This document shows, in pieces, positions 20,266-31,092 of a stretch of DNA of 64,000 nt. The notes under the pieces are model-generated. The model was not told where the DNA came from and searched no databases. It saw only the letters and a list, made by a program, of their open reading frames with translations. The translations under genes and the position numbers were made by a program. The DNA is from Marasmius tenuissimus (Eukaryota > Basidiomycota > Agaricomycetes > Agaricales > Marasmiaceae), in NCBI GenBank assembly GCA_029532415.1, contig JAQOTA010000058.1:62001-126000 (forward strand), written 5' to 3'. The first letter of the stretch is position 1. Each line of letters starts with the position of its first letter.

Positions 20266-21065
20266 TCCGATATACAGCAGCGGGAAGACAATTATTCCCT
20301 TGCTCGGCAGGATCCCGTTATGCACGGCCGTACGGTTTTCCACCAGAATCAGTGTCAGGTCCGCGCGCCCTTCCCGCAGTTTCTTACAGAGAAAAGCTCC
20401 CCAACCGTCCTGCGGCCTGAGAAATCGAGAAGCCAAACACAGAATTAGTGCCGCAGCGAGTAGCCGGTAACACCTGGTCTTTCCATCGCTAGGACTACGT
20501 GGGGAAAGGCTCAACAGAAGACTCGAGAAACAATGGTCGTGTTGGATAGCTTAACGATTCGTGCGCCGAATCAGGGCAGGTGCATGCTTACCTTGATGAC
20601 CCTTCGCACAGAGTCAGATTCCAATCTTACCAACTTTCTAGTTCAGCCACACACGTATCACCGATGGCCACTACCCCCTACTAAAAATGCACTTTACCAC
20701 CTAAGTCGCGGAAAATGTCTTCGAATACCCCAGCTTGTTCAAGCATCGACAACACACCACGCGGTCGGGAAGTTATATATCCCTTCCGAGCGCAATTCGA
20801 AGGAGCCTTCAATCGAAATACTAAAACACATTTGGAGCGAGAATATGCTCACTCGAAGTAGGACTAAGCTGATTAGTATGTTGTCCCTCACTTACATGGC
20901 AAGGATAATGTTGGGACAATGCACCCGCAGGCATTCTTTTGCGGAGTTGGAAATCGATGCTACGACAGGTCATCCCAACGCCATGACAGGTAGTTTCAAC
21001 GCCACAATGGGTATCCTCAACGCCACCACAACTAGTCCCACTGTCGCGGCAGGCAGATCCAACTA
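20266..21065 (+). repeat. Block shared with 2565-2760, then upstream block C before gene 3
   Basis: 20266-20490 matches 2565-2760. 20500-21065 is a shortened copy of the upstream block: it keeps the ggtcgtgttggatagctt start, skips the middle found in blocks A, B and D, and ends in four to five 21-bp units (about 20960-21055). Confidence 0.7.
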
Positions 21066-21292
21066 TTCTTGTCACAACTATTCTGCGGGTCTCGAAAACA
21101 TACTATTTTTGGAAGCAAGCACATAAAATCCATTCTGGTGCAAAGAAAAATAAGGCCCAACAGGCAGAGAATAAAAGCTCGCCCATTGAGCAGACAGAGA
21201 TCATTAACCCAAGCTATAATCGAACCTGAGGTCAGTATAGGCCTCACCCCTCCCTCGTGGCAACACCTTACTGACTCAGTGATACAAGCAAC
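21066..21292 (+). promoter_or_regulatory. Core promoter of array gene 3
   Basis: Conserved boxes as in genes 2 and 4. The TATA-like box is aataaaag at 21170-21177, with the leader ending atacaagcaac before the ATG. Confidence 0.7.
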
Positions 21293-21634
21293 ATGAAACT
21301 GTTCACCATCGCCGCTGCCCTCGCCTCGATGGCCACCTTGGCCTCTGCCGACCCGGAATGGCGTGCTCGCTTCTACGCGCGACCCGATTTCAAGGGCGGG
21401 GCCAACCCTGACAATAGAGGCCCCGTTGGCAGCCCCCAGACTTGTACAGGCATTTCTCCTGGAGCTTCGTCTTTCCAATTTGAGGACGCCATCGTCCCGC
21501 CCAACACGGTCGGCACTGACAAACTCACCGTTTATGCTGCGACCGCTTGCGCTGGAGCCTCCACAGTGTACACCGGGGCTACCAGCGTTGCGACTCTCTC
21601 CCCTACTGCTCGGTCGTTCAAGGTCAATGCTTGA
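21293..21634 (+). CDS. Small secreted protein, possible beta/gamma-crystallin-like fold (array gene 3)
   Basis: 113 aa. The signal peptide is MKLFTIAAALASMATLASA. The mature part starts DPEWRARFYARPDFKGG, the clearest crystallin-type Greek-key turn of the family (FYARPDFKG). The second turn is VYAATACAGAS, and it closes with ARSFKVNA. It is shorter than gene 2 by a deletion in the loop before the last strand. Expression and function cannot be judged from sequence. Confidence 0.85.
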   Translation: MKLFTIAAALASMATLASADPEWRARFYARPDFKGGANPDNRGPVGSPQTCTGISPGASSFQFEDAIVPPNTVGTDKLTVYAATACAGASTVYTGATSVATLSPTARSFKVNA

Positions 21635-22490
21635 AGGTATGAATATTGGAGTTTACGAATGTCTAGACCGAATTCGCTGACAGGTGCCCCCTCAGCTCGT
21701 AGTTGACTCGCGCCATGGTATCAGATGATTAATCACAAAACAATCAAAAAAAGTGGAGGAGTACGGAGTGTTTTTGCGATGGAGCTGAGATTGGATTAAT
21801 TTTTCGGTAAACGTGAAACGTAAATGTAAATGGAGATTGCATTCTGTAAATGAAAGCCGTAAATACAAATTGGAGCTTGCCTTGTGTGGTTTTTTAGTCC
21901 CGATCTGAGTGCGGGTGTTGTGGGTTCTTATGGGTCCCAGCTCGCGATCAGTACCGATATTTGTGCCTGAAACGCCGCTGATGACGACGGAGATCCATTT
22001 ACCAGTACGCAAATGACGCGTCGATCCAGAGGGCCTAAGCCTGAGGTGAGCTAAAGTAGGAGTATCATACCGTTAAAGTAGCATACCGTCCTTCGGTGTA
22101 TAGCCTGTGTCTTCACTGTGAGTTTCCCGCGGCCCGCCGGTAGCGTGGCGTACATCATGAGGTACTTGAACACGTAGAGCCCCTTAGTGAGCCTAGTCCC
22201 ATTCCCGATCGTAGACGCAAAATATGACTAGTAGAGGTTAATTCCATGAGGGAGAGTCCGGCTAACGACCCGGAGAGAAAGTACTGAGGTAGTGTAGTCC
22301 CTGGCGTCAAGACGAAGCCCATGAGTTCCAGCAACAGAGTTGATGACGAGATTCCACAATGGTCTGCCCAGATCTGGCCGACGATAGAGCGTCATTCAGG
22401 TCAGCCTGATAGTCAAGTTGTGGAAAGCGCCTAGTATTCGGCGTCCCGAGTACTACTGTCCACGATCTGTGGATATTGTAACATGTAAGT
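21635..22490 (+). repeat. 3' flank of array gene 3, duplicated after gene 4
   Basis: About 21770-22490 matches 25130-25790: the cgtaaat block, then ttcggtgta near 22090, caatggtctgcccag near 22355 and the ttcggcg...ctgtggatattgta run near 22440-22480. So genes 3 and 4 lie in duplicated units of about 3.4 kb. Confidence 0.65.
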
Positions 22491-23633
22491 ACCGTGGCAC
22501 GGTTTTATCCGACTCGCAACGAGTGTCGACTCACGCGTTGTCGCCGGCCCAGGTGCGACACTTGCCCTGCGGCGGGGAGGAACAGCTTCGTTGCCAGAGG
22601 GATCTGGTAGCATAGAATTCTTGGTTGTAATCATGTTGCTATAGATATCGAGTCGAGGAGAATCGCCAAAATAACTCTGCTAGCCCTCTTTCCGTCCTTT
22701 CTAAGTTTCCCCCAACGACTTTACCCGGAAAAATTAGCCTATTCAATAATGAGCCTAGCTAGATCTCTCACCCTCGAAAGGAAAACGAAGATCAGACTTA
22801 CGCGAAACTCTCGTTTACCTGATACGATCTTGGTTGGGTTAGGAGCTCTTGTAACATTAGTTGTGTAGCAGTACGTTGGACTGCGAATTGTGGAGGTGCG
22901 GCAGATGGAGAGGAAGATGACTTTCTGCACACTACTATATTCCCTTTGTCGACGTAGAGCGCCCATGATCCAAGGAGTCAAAGGGTATCCACGTTGGAGT
23001 TATCGCGACTGTTGGCAACGGGCTGGTGGTTGCGCAGTATATGCCCGAAGGTGAGTCATTAACTACGTCGATATTGCGTGAAATGGGTCGATTATAGGTA
23101 AAACAGCGACGATTCTACAGTATTCGGTCAGTGATGGTCATTGGCGAAGGTAAGATTGGGTGGTAACGCGCCTCCAACCACCGAATTTACCCGAGAGAAG
23201 AAAGCTCATAGTATTTCGACAGATGAGACTGTTGAAGGTGAGAGAACAGAAGTGAGAAATGGACACTGACAGGCTCAGACAACCCTCGCGCGCTCCGGCC
23301 CGAACCAAATCTTCACCAAACAAACCGACCGACCGTCGTCGCCGGACAAACTACTTCCCGGTGAGTAGATAACCACGAGCAAAATGCGGTCTACAAATAA
23401 CTACAGATAGTAACACGGACCAGCAGGCAATAGTAAAGTATTCCCGGGACGAGAACTGGGTCCAACTCCGGCAACCTGATGGCGGCAGCGTCCTCAAAGT
23501 ATCTTAGGATCAACTACAGCCTACTACAGCTACTCAATCACTCTTCACTCCCTCAATCCTCTCGGTCCTTGCACATAGACTGCAGGAGCATTACAGGGAA
23601 GGGTGAGGCTCAGCAAGCAGCTCGAGAGACGCT
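22491..23633. other. Intergenic, no gene seen
   Basis: Present between the two duplicated units, with no counterpart I can find elsewhere in the window. No coding or RNA feature is recognised. Confidence 0.4.
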
Positions 23634-24440
23634 GGTCGTGTTGGAAAGCTCAGTGGTTCATGCGCCGAATCAGGGTACACGCTTCAGAATCACAAGCTCA
23701 CACAGCGGGAGAGACACAGAGAAGATGATACTCGGTCTCTCAAGCAAGGTTTGTAAGGTTCAGGAATAGGTATGTGGTTGTGCGTGATTCGGGAGCTCAT
23801 CTCGATACGCACAAGCTGTTCTAACCGTCCATTTCTCACGTCTATATTCGACGGCGATACAGGGGTAGAACGTCTAGGCCTCATATTCGTGTTTTCTTGA
23901 CGAGTGCTAGTCGAACTATTTTTCGGGGGGGATCGGTGCTTCGGAAGAAGCCAACATTGGCTCTGAGGCGGACTGTATGCGACGCGTTTGGTTGCTTCCA
24001 GGGGAGAAGTCCTGAGCGCCGGAAGAGTCTGGGTGCATACTGCCACTTTGACGGCCCTTAACGCAGAGTCAGACTGCGATGTATTGTCACCGAGCATGTG
24101 CTCAGTTACTCATGTATCGACAGGCACTAGTACTGCCCCCGAAAATTCATTTGATCACTCAAGTCGCGAAGAATGACTTTGTATACCCTGGCTTGTTGCA
24201 CGTAAAGCACCACAGTCAGGTTATATGACCTTTCCAAGTCATGAAGCACACTCGGAGCGATAGTATGTTTTCACTCAAAGCAGGACTGAGCTGGTTCCAC
24301 CCCTTACTTACGTGTCAAGAATGATGCTCCCCGCAGACATTCCTTTTGAACTTGGATTCTGGAAATCTACGCCACGACAGGTAGTCTCAGCGCCACCACA
24401 GATGGTTTCAACGTTGCGGGAGGCAGTCCCAAGTAATCTT
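23634..24440 (+). repeat. Upstream block D before gene 4
   Basis: Starts ggtcgtgttggaaagctc, contains ggggatcggtgcttcgga, and ends in three 21-bp-type units (about 24368-24435). It is a longer, B-like version of block C. Confidence 0.7.
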
Positions 24441-24664
24441 CACACACAACTATTCTCTAGGTCTCGAAAACATATATTTGGAGGCAAGCACATAATACCC
24501 ATTCTGGTGCAAGAAAAATAAGGACCAACAGGCAGAGGATAAAAGCCCGCCCCTTGAACAAACGAAAATCATCAACACAAGAAGGAGTTAAATTTGAGGT
24601 CAGTATAGGTCCCGCCTCCCCCCTCATGGCTAGTACATCCTACTGACTGGATATTCCAAGCAAT

Positions 24665-24987
24665 ATGAAACTAGTTGCTGTCGCCTCGCCTCGATGACCA
24701 CTTTGGCCTCCGCTGCCCCGGAATGGCGCGCTCGCTTCTACGAGCGAACCGATTTTAAGGGTGGGGCCATCGTGGATGTTAGAGGCCTCGTTGGCAGCTC
24801 CAGGGCTTGTGCGAACATCCCTGCTCCCGGAGCTTTATCTCTCCAATTTGAGGACGACCCTCCCAGAACAGACAATATTACAGTCTACACTACCGCTTGC
24901 TCCGGAACCGGTACAACGTACATTGGACCCACCAGCGTTCCGACTTTCGCTCCTCCTGTTCTGTCGTTCAAGGTCAACCTTCCTTGA
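24665..24987 (+). pseudogene. Array gene 4, signal peptide broken by a 7-bp deletion
   Basis: The ATG in the conserved context (24665) starts MKLVAVA but runs into a stop after ten codons. The spacing from this ATG to the conserved SM methionine is 29 nt, against 36 nt in gene 3, so seven bases are missing from the signal-peptide coding part. From 24694 the frame is intact for 97 aa, with APEWRARFYERTDFKGG and VYTTACSGTG, ending SFKVNLP. A protein starting at 24694 would lack most of the signal peptide. It is either a recent pseudogene or now makes a non-secreted form. Confidence 0.7.
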
Positions 24988-25790
24988 AGGTGCGGATCTT
25001 TGAGTCTACGAATTTCTAGGCCGGGGTCGCTGACGGGTGTCTCCTCAACTTGCAGTTGACTCGCACTGTGATTCCTGATGATTTCTCAAATATATTCAAA
25101 AAAAGGGGGAAAAAGTGGAGGTGTATTGAGTAGTATTGTGACGGAACGGATGTTGGATTGGCTGTTCTGTTGAAATAAACCGTAAATACAAATTGTAGAT
25201 TGCCTTGCGTGGATTTTTTTGGACCCAACCTGAGGGCGAATGTTGTAGGTCCATATAGGTCCCGGCTCGCCAATGGTGCCGAGGTTCGTACCTGAATCGC
25301 CACTGTCAATAACGGAGATTCATCTATCTGGACCCCAAACAACGATTCAATTCGAAAACAAAAAGGCAAAAGCCTAAGGCGAGCAAACATACCTGCACTA
25401 CGCCTTTCAAGCGGAGACCGTGCCTCGGTGTACATAGGGTGTCTTCACCGCGAGCCACCCGCGCCGCATCGTGGTCGCACATTGCGAAGTGTAAGGGCGC
25501 TCACGGCCCCCCTTGGTCAAGTCCCATTTCCCATTATTGACGCAGACGCAGAACTTGACCAGTAGACATTCACAGGGGCCGCAAAGCTGACGAGAGAAAG
25601 CCAGAGTATTCACCGGTGACACTTCCAGCGACGAATGCCACAATGAAATACCTCAGTGGTCTGCCCAGCTCGGCTAACGATAGAACGTTGTTTAGGGTAT
25701 TCCAATAGCTGAGTCCTCGAAAGCGCTTAGCATTCGGCGGCCTGAGTTCTACTATCCATTATCTGTGAATATCGTATCATGAAAAAGGTA
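24988..25790 (+). repeat. 3' flank of array gene 4
   Basis: Second copy of the unit described at 21635-22490. Confidence 0.6.
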
Positions 25791-26169
25791 GGCGCGATCG
25801 AAGTGGTTACGGTCTATATCAAGTCGTGATGCAACGTCTATCGCTACCTTTGGATTGTTTAGCTTACCGCCACCGCTATCGCCGATGAACGTTGACGAGT
25901 CTCTTCTAGCATCATATAGACACGAACTCACCTACGTCAACCTCTACCTTCAACCAACCCCGACCAACCGTCATTCCTGTACTTCCGAATTCGACGGGTT
26001 ACTTTGGATCGCGAACCTTCCGACATGAACTCTATCCATGCGGGCTCCTCGATTCCTCGTATTCATGCCACGGAGGACAGAAGTGACAGGACTAATCGGC
26101 TTCGTCGTCATCTTCGGAGCGACCATCTCCTGACCCGTTGAAGTTGTTCAACCGCTGTGCTTGCACTAG
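25791..26169. other. Intergenic, no gene seen
   Basis: No supported feature. Confidence 0.4.
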
Positions 26170-26359
26170 GTTCAGGTTACAAAAAAAAAGCGTGGGCACA
26201 GTAGAGATTCGGGAAGCTGGAAAGGAGGGAGTGGCACTAGTTCCATTCGAGATGGTATCTGAAAGAGCTTAGGCAGCAGCTGCAAGAGAGTCCAGAACCA
26301 AGAGTCGCAGAGATTTATCACTGAAAACGACACAGATTTTGGGGGGCGAGCCAGTCGCA

Positions 26360-26540
26360 TACCGCAGTCTGCATATAATACTCGATGTGCTAGGATCGCT
26401 GGCACGAATTTCACGGTGGGCGGGGGAAAGGGATAAGTATGAGGATGACTAAGCGTCGGACCAGCACTCGCTGAGAAAATTCTTGTGCCGCTCTCGGGAT
26501 GAATTGGCCCAAATCCGGCAATTTCTTTCCGTCACATCCA
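26360..26540 (-). pseudogene. NMD3 promoter and exon 1 fragment, start codon lost
   Basis: On the minus strand, 26540-26420 resembles the NMD3 promoter (ggaaagaaattgccg, tttctcagcgag-gctggtccg). The reading frame from 26414 gives (V)KFVPAILAHRVLYADCG, matching NMD3 exon 1 (MEFVPAPPVHRVLCADCG) with the start codon changed to GTG. Similarity stops at the exon 1 donor (gtatg). No other NMD3 exon follows. It is back-to-back with uL15m, whose start is only 136 bases away. Confidence 0.75.
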
Positions 26541-26549
26541 ACCTCCTCC

Positions 26550-27520
26550 ATGCAGGCATCCAGAATACGGGCGGCTGCCCCTCGCATATCTCTCGCGAAT
26601 CTGAGTCCTGCTCGGGGGTCTCAACAGAACGTAAAAGCTCTCTTTTCGAAGCGATTCTTTTCACTCAACTTTTGACTAGCAAAAACGTGTCGGTCGTGGT
26701 CAAGGCTCGGGATACGGAGGAACGTCAGGTCGCGGTCACAAAGGTCAAAATTCCAGGTCTGGTCCAGGAGTGAAGCCTTCATTTGAAGGAGGTCAGACAC
26801 CGATATCCAAGTTGTTCCCCAAGAGAGGATTCATCAACCAGTGCGTGTTTCCGAACTCGCTCGACAGTCCTGTCGCGTTCTCATGTATTTTTTCCCATTA
26901 AAGGAACGCGAAAACGTTTGCCCCAATCAACCTCGACCGGCTTCAATATTGGATAGACCAAGGTCGAATTACTTCCTCGCCGGAGAACCCCATTACTGCT
27001 CGCCAACTCCTTCTCAGTGGATGTATACACGACGTTCATGACGGTGTCAAATTGCTCGGAGATGTGCGTTCGAATATCTTTATTCCTCGCCCAGAATCTC
27101 ATCATCTCTTTCAATCTAGGGAAGCCAACATCTCACCTCAAAAGTCTACATAATTGCATCCAAAGCTTCGAAGAGCGCAATTGAAGCCGTAGAAGCCCAA
27201 GGCGGCAAAATTGTCTGCCAATACTACAACCCACTCGCCCTCCGAGATTGTGTGAACGGTCGTACGGACCGTATCCAGGCTGCTCCTACGAGGAGATCTG
27301 ATATCAGTGCGTCCGAGTCGTCCGTTTTGCCGATTTCCTCACCTCTAACTCTGCCCTCACAGCGTGGTACGGAAAGCACAACAACCGAGGATATCTGTCC
27401 CCAGAGACACTCAAGTCTCTGGGAGACCTTCCGTTCGTTCAAGAGCGTTGGAAGACTTTGTCGGACGAGCTTAACAAATGGAAGAAGCAGGACTTTGACA
27501 TCCCCAAGAAGAAGTCATAG
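26550..27520 (+). CDS. Mitochondrial large-subunit ribosomal protein uL15m
   Basis: Five exons (26550-26630, 26680-26840, 26904-27063, 27120-27306, 27363-27520) join in phase to 248 aa. The N-terminus ([20 protein letters not shown]) is basic and serine-rich, as for a mitochondrial presequence. The uL15 signature is clear: [40 protein letters not shown]. The C-terminal part ([29 protein letters not shown]) fits the fungal mitochondrial form (yeast MRPL10 type). Its promoter region is the NMD3-like sequence at 26420-26540, read the other way. Confidence 0.92.
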
Positions 27521-28515
27521 AGTAGAAGATCTCCCTTCTTCCGGCTTCCATCACGGAAAGGCTAGACTTTGTCACCACATCCCCACGTATACTATCACTC
27601 GCTCTATTATTGTCCAAGCGTTGCAATGGATTATCAATTGCTCTCCTCATCAAGTTACCCATGCGACCTCCCCGAGTTCTCGCAATCGTCAAGGAAATGC
27701 CGGCCTCGCTTTTCACACCACGCAACGCGATTTACGAGCACTCGCACCCATGTAAGTAGGTCGTCTTCTTGATGACGGTCCGAACCAAGTGCTAGTGAGT
27801 GTCTGTCGTTTATGTTTTGATGCAGATTTAGACTACTATCATGAGGCGGTTCTTCTAACATGTTTGATGGGAAATGCAGCCCCCGAGATTCCCTCTTTCT
27901 GAGCTGGCATTGCGATAAGATCTTGCTAGTATGTCAATCTGTCGGCTAGGCTGTTACAGAGCCTGGGCCCGAAGGCAGTACTCCGTCCGTTCCATCGGCC
28001 ATGTCTGACAACTGGTTTGCGAGCAAAGGCCATGGTTTGGACGTTGTAGCGCCAGTTTTTAGGGCCTTAGAGGACCTTTGAAGTGGCTCTAAGAGATTGA
28101 GAGTCGCAGATAACCGAGAGACAATTGGAGGAGATAATTGTGAAGTGGCAAAGTGGCATTGTCACGTGGCTGCGGCTATGGCGACCATCTGGATCAGGGA
28201 GATTTGTTGGCAACACAGTTGGCAGTTCTGAAGGGAGCACCGGCTATAATTTCTCCTTTCTCCCTTTCTTTTCACCTTTGTCTCCCCCTTTGCAGTCGAC
28301 AATTGTGCAAGGCGTTGAACGTCGTCCTCTCTTTCTCAAGTTCATTTCTTTGCCTGGTGCTACAGCTCTTTTCTCTCTGCGAGAGGTCACTCGTTACAGT
28401 CTTCAAACAAACAGAAATCAACCTCATAATAGGTGCGCTCGAGCTCGTTGTTGTCGACCACAACTCTCCCTAATATGTGCTTCAGCGTACAGCAGCTTCA
28501 GAGTAAACAGCAAAG
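27521..28515. other. Intergenic, no gene seen
   Basis: About 1 kb with only short unconvincing ORFs. The last 250 bp are pyrimidine-rich, fitting a promoter and leader for the tetraspanin gene. Confidence 0.45.
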
Positions 28516-29447
28516 ATGGTTTCCAGAGCATTGATGGCCGTTTGGACATTCCTTGATGCATGTCTGCTTGCAGCTGGAGGCGTTGCCGTTGCCTTTGCGA
28601 TGATATGGAGGAAGCCAGATATCATGATGAACATGGTCATCTCAGACGGGAATCTTACTTGTGCGTAACAGTCGACATCTTGCATCGAACTTTGCCTTCT
28701 GACACTGCTATCCTATCTCTCCTAGCTGGCCTTATACTTGGGATAGTCCTGTTAATAACGTTCGCATTTTCTGTCGGCGCCATCGTACAACGGAACCATG
28801 TCACTATCGGTCTCGTTATCCTGAACTACCTACTTATTGTCGATGCGCTTGGCGTTCTCATTATCGGCACATTCGTTTGGATTTACACCCTCCGAGAGCG
28901 CGACAACTTCCATGATGTCTACAGCAAGGTCCCACAGTCGACCAGGGTGTTCATTCAAGACAAGGTACTACTTCGCTGATACTATCTCTCGCTCGGACGA
29001 GCACTCACAAACCATCTCTATCAACAGTTCAGCTGCTGTGGTTACTTCAATGGCTCTGACCTGGTCGAACCTTCCAACTTCTGCAACCCTACGCAAATCA
29101 GTTTCATCAACGCTCTCGATCCTTCGGATGTCAACAACTCCAAGATGTTCTGTGTAACTCCTATCACTGCCTTCGCAGATGTCACCTTGAATGACATCTT
29201 CACGACCGTACGTCCTTGATGACCCTCGAGTAGTTCTGATGTACATCGTACTGACATCCCTCTGTAGATCTATGGATTTATGGCCATCGCTATCTGCCTC
29301 CTCCTCGCCACTCTTTGTGTTATCAACATGGTACGAAACTTTTCCGACGCTGGTATGGAGATTTTGCTGACCTTGATTCAACAGAGGAAGGAGGACGAAC
29401 GTTTCAAGAGGATAGATGCCAAGCGTGGAGGAAGGGGCTTCGTTTAA
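28516..29447 (+). CDS. Tetraspanin
   Basis: Five exons (28516-28660, 28726-28964, 29028-29207, 29268-29330, 29385-29447) give 229 aa. Four hydrophobic helices are visible: residues about 8-30, 50-70, 80-100 and 188-208. Between helices 3 and 4 is the large loop with the CCG motif (FSCCGYFNGSDL) and further cysteines (FCNPTQI, MFCVTPI) as in tetraspanins. The short C-terminal tail is basic (RFKRIDAKRGGRG). Fungal tetraspanins of this kind (TSP2/TSP3-like) sit in the plasma membrane and are linked to polarity and infection structures; which subfamily this belongs to is not settled here. Confidence 0.88.
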
Positions 29448-30089
29448 CGAAGGGCGGACCATTCCCGATTCCCAATTCTTCCCCAATTTCCGAATCCCCC
29501 CCAACAAGACAAGACGCAGGCGTTGCATTTCCCCGCGTCCGCCTTCCCCGTTTCCGAAACGAATATCTTCTCTTCTTGATCACCGGACGTTCTTGAAATC
29601 CATCTTTTGCTACATACTACATTTTCCGTGCTAGATCTCAAGCTTGGTTTAACTCTTCTTTTTCCCCTTCGACTGACAGTGCTGGTTTGTTTCGAGTCAC
29701 GCTCTTTTTTCGTGTAGATAGTTCTTTTTCACCTTCAACTTGCTGTAGTAGCTGGGGTACTGAGTGCATTTGTACGTACTGCGAAATCAAAGGGAGCCAA
29801 ATCCACGACTCAAAAACTCTTGATTGTCTTGGACGTGCGAGTCATCTAGACACTGATAAGCAATATCGGTGCCCAAGGTATAAGTCACTGTCCTGGCAAG
29901 TCGGATGCGAAAGGTTCGCGTAACAAAACTCCGTGCAGTGCTCGAACACTCGTAATGAGTCAGCCACACACATTTATAAACAACTCACCGCATTACAGCT
30001 CTCACTCTCACCTCCACGACTCCACCCACATCTTCTGCTTGCATTTTTTTCCTCTTTAGAATCTATAGACGCTAATTTCTTCAACCATA
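29448..30089. other. Intergenic: tetraspanin 3' end and MBF1 promoter
   Basis: No gene seen. A pyrimidine-rich stretch (about 29990-30055) precedes the MBF1 start. Confidence 0.45.
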
Positions 30090-30842
30090 ATGGATAACGA
30101 ATGGGATAGCAAGACTGTTATTGGCAACAAGAGGCAGACCGCTAAAGTTACGAAAAAGGACTCCGACGTCAATGGTGAGTTTTGAGGGTCTTTCTCTACA
30201 TCGTACTCTTCGCTGACTTCTCGGGCAGCTGTAAGGACCATTGCTCTACCTGCCGGTTGCTCTGGAAGACTGACTATCGACAAATATACAGGCTCGACGA
30301 GTTGGCGCTGTCGTCTCTACCGACAAGAAGGTTGCAGGTGGTGGGAACAAGGCTCACCAAAGTCAGTTTTACTTCCTTAAAGCGGAGTTATCAATCTCAC
30401 CGTCATCTCGTCTCTCATTCACAGGTACCGACCACCAACGCATAGCCAAGATTGACCGGGAGAACGAAGTCGCTCCCCCGCCCAAGGTTGCCCCCTCCGT
30501 CGGTCGTGTGCGTATCACTCCCTATATCACTCGAGAACAGCACCAGTTAAAGCGTCATATCCTCTCATTAGGCCATTCAAACAGCACGCATGGAACTCAA
30601 ACTCGCTCAGAAAGACCTCGCTCAGAAGGTCAACGAGAAGCCCTCTGTCATCCAAGACTACGAGTCTGGCAAGGCTATCCCCAACCCTCAGATTCTCGGC
30701 AAGCTCGAGCGCTCACTCGGTGTCAAACTGAGGGGTGCGTGTCCCTCCGCCGCGTTTCACTTGACGTACAATTTGACTCACCTTTTTGTGTTACACAGGT
30801 AGCAACATTGGGGAAAAGCTGGGGGGTCCTAAGAAGTCATAA
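30090..30842 (+). CDS. MBF1: Multiprotein-bridging factor 1
   Basis: Transcriptional coactivator bridging bZIP activators and TBP; it also acts at stalled ribosomes in yeast. Six exons (30090-30174, 30229-30230, 30292-30361, 30425-30507, 30572-30734, 30799-30842) give 148 aa. The second exon is only two bases (CT), flanked by gggcag and gtaagg; without it the conserved N-A-A-R-R after SDVN cannot be read in frame. The C-terminal helix-turn-helix is unmistakable ([40 protein letters not shown]). Convergent with gamma-tubulin. Confidence 0.93.
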
Positions 30843-31092
30843 TCTGCTTTCTTTGGTCCCTCCGCCCCTGTAGGCCGTCAAGGCTTGTACCATAGTTTTG
30901 ACCTGTGTTGTGTGTGTTAGATTCGTGCAGTCGATCGTTGTTTGTCGACTGCAATGTACGGTTTTTCCTCCCTTGGAATTCCATTCTTGACTCTAAGACG
31001 TCGGACATGAGAGAGCAAAAATCGAGATTACCTACAGATACACAACACGGGGTACGATACAATACGGGAGGACCGTTGGTAACGCGCGAGCC

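Noticed and set aside
558..25790. CRISPR-like array from regularly spaced repeats
   Set aside because: Repeats are degenerate, adjacent 21-bp units or kilobase-size duplicated cassettes, and the genome is eukaryotic.
27252..27755. 167-codon plus-strand ORF
   Set aside because: Wrong-frame reading across exons 4-5 of uL15m and its 3' flank; the correct frame gives conserved ribosomal sequence.
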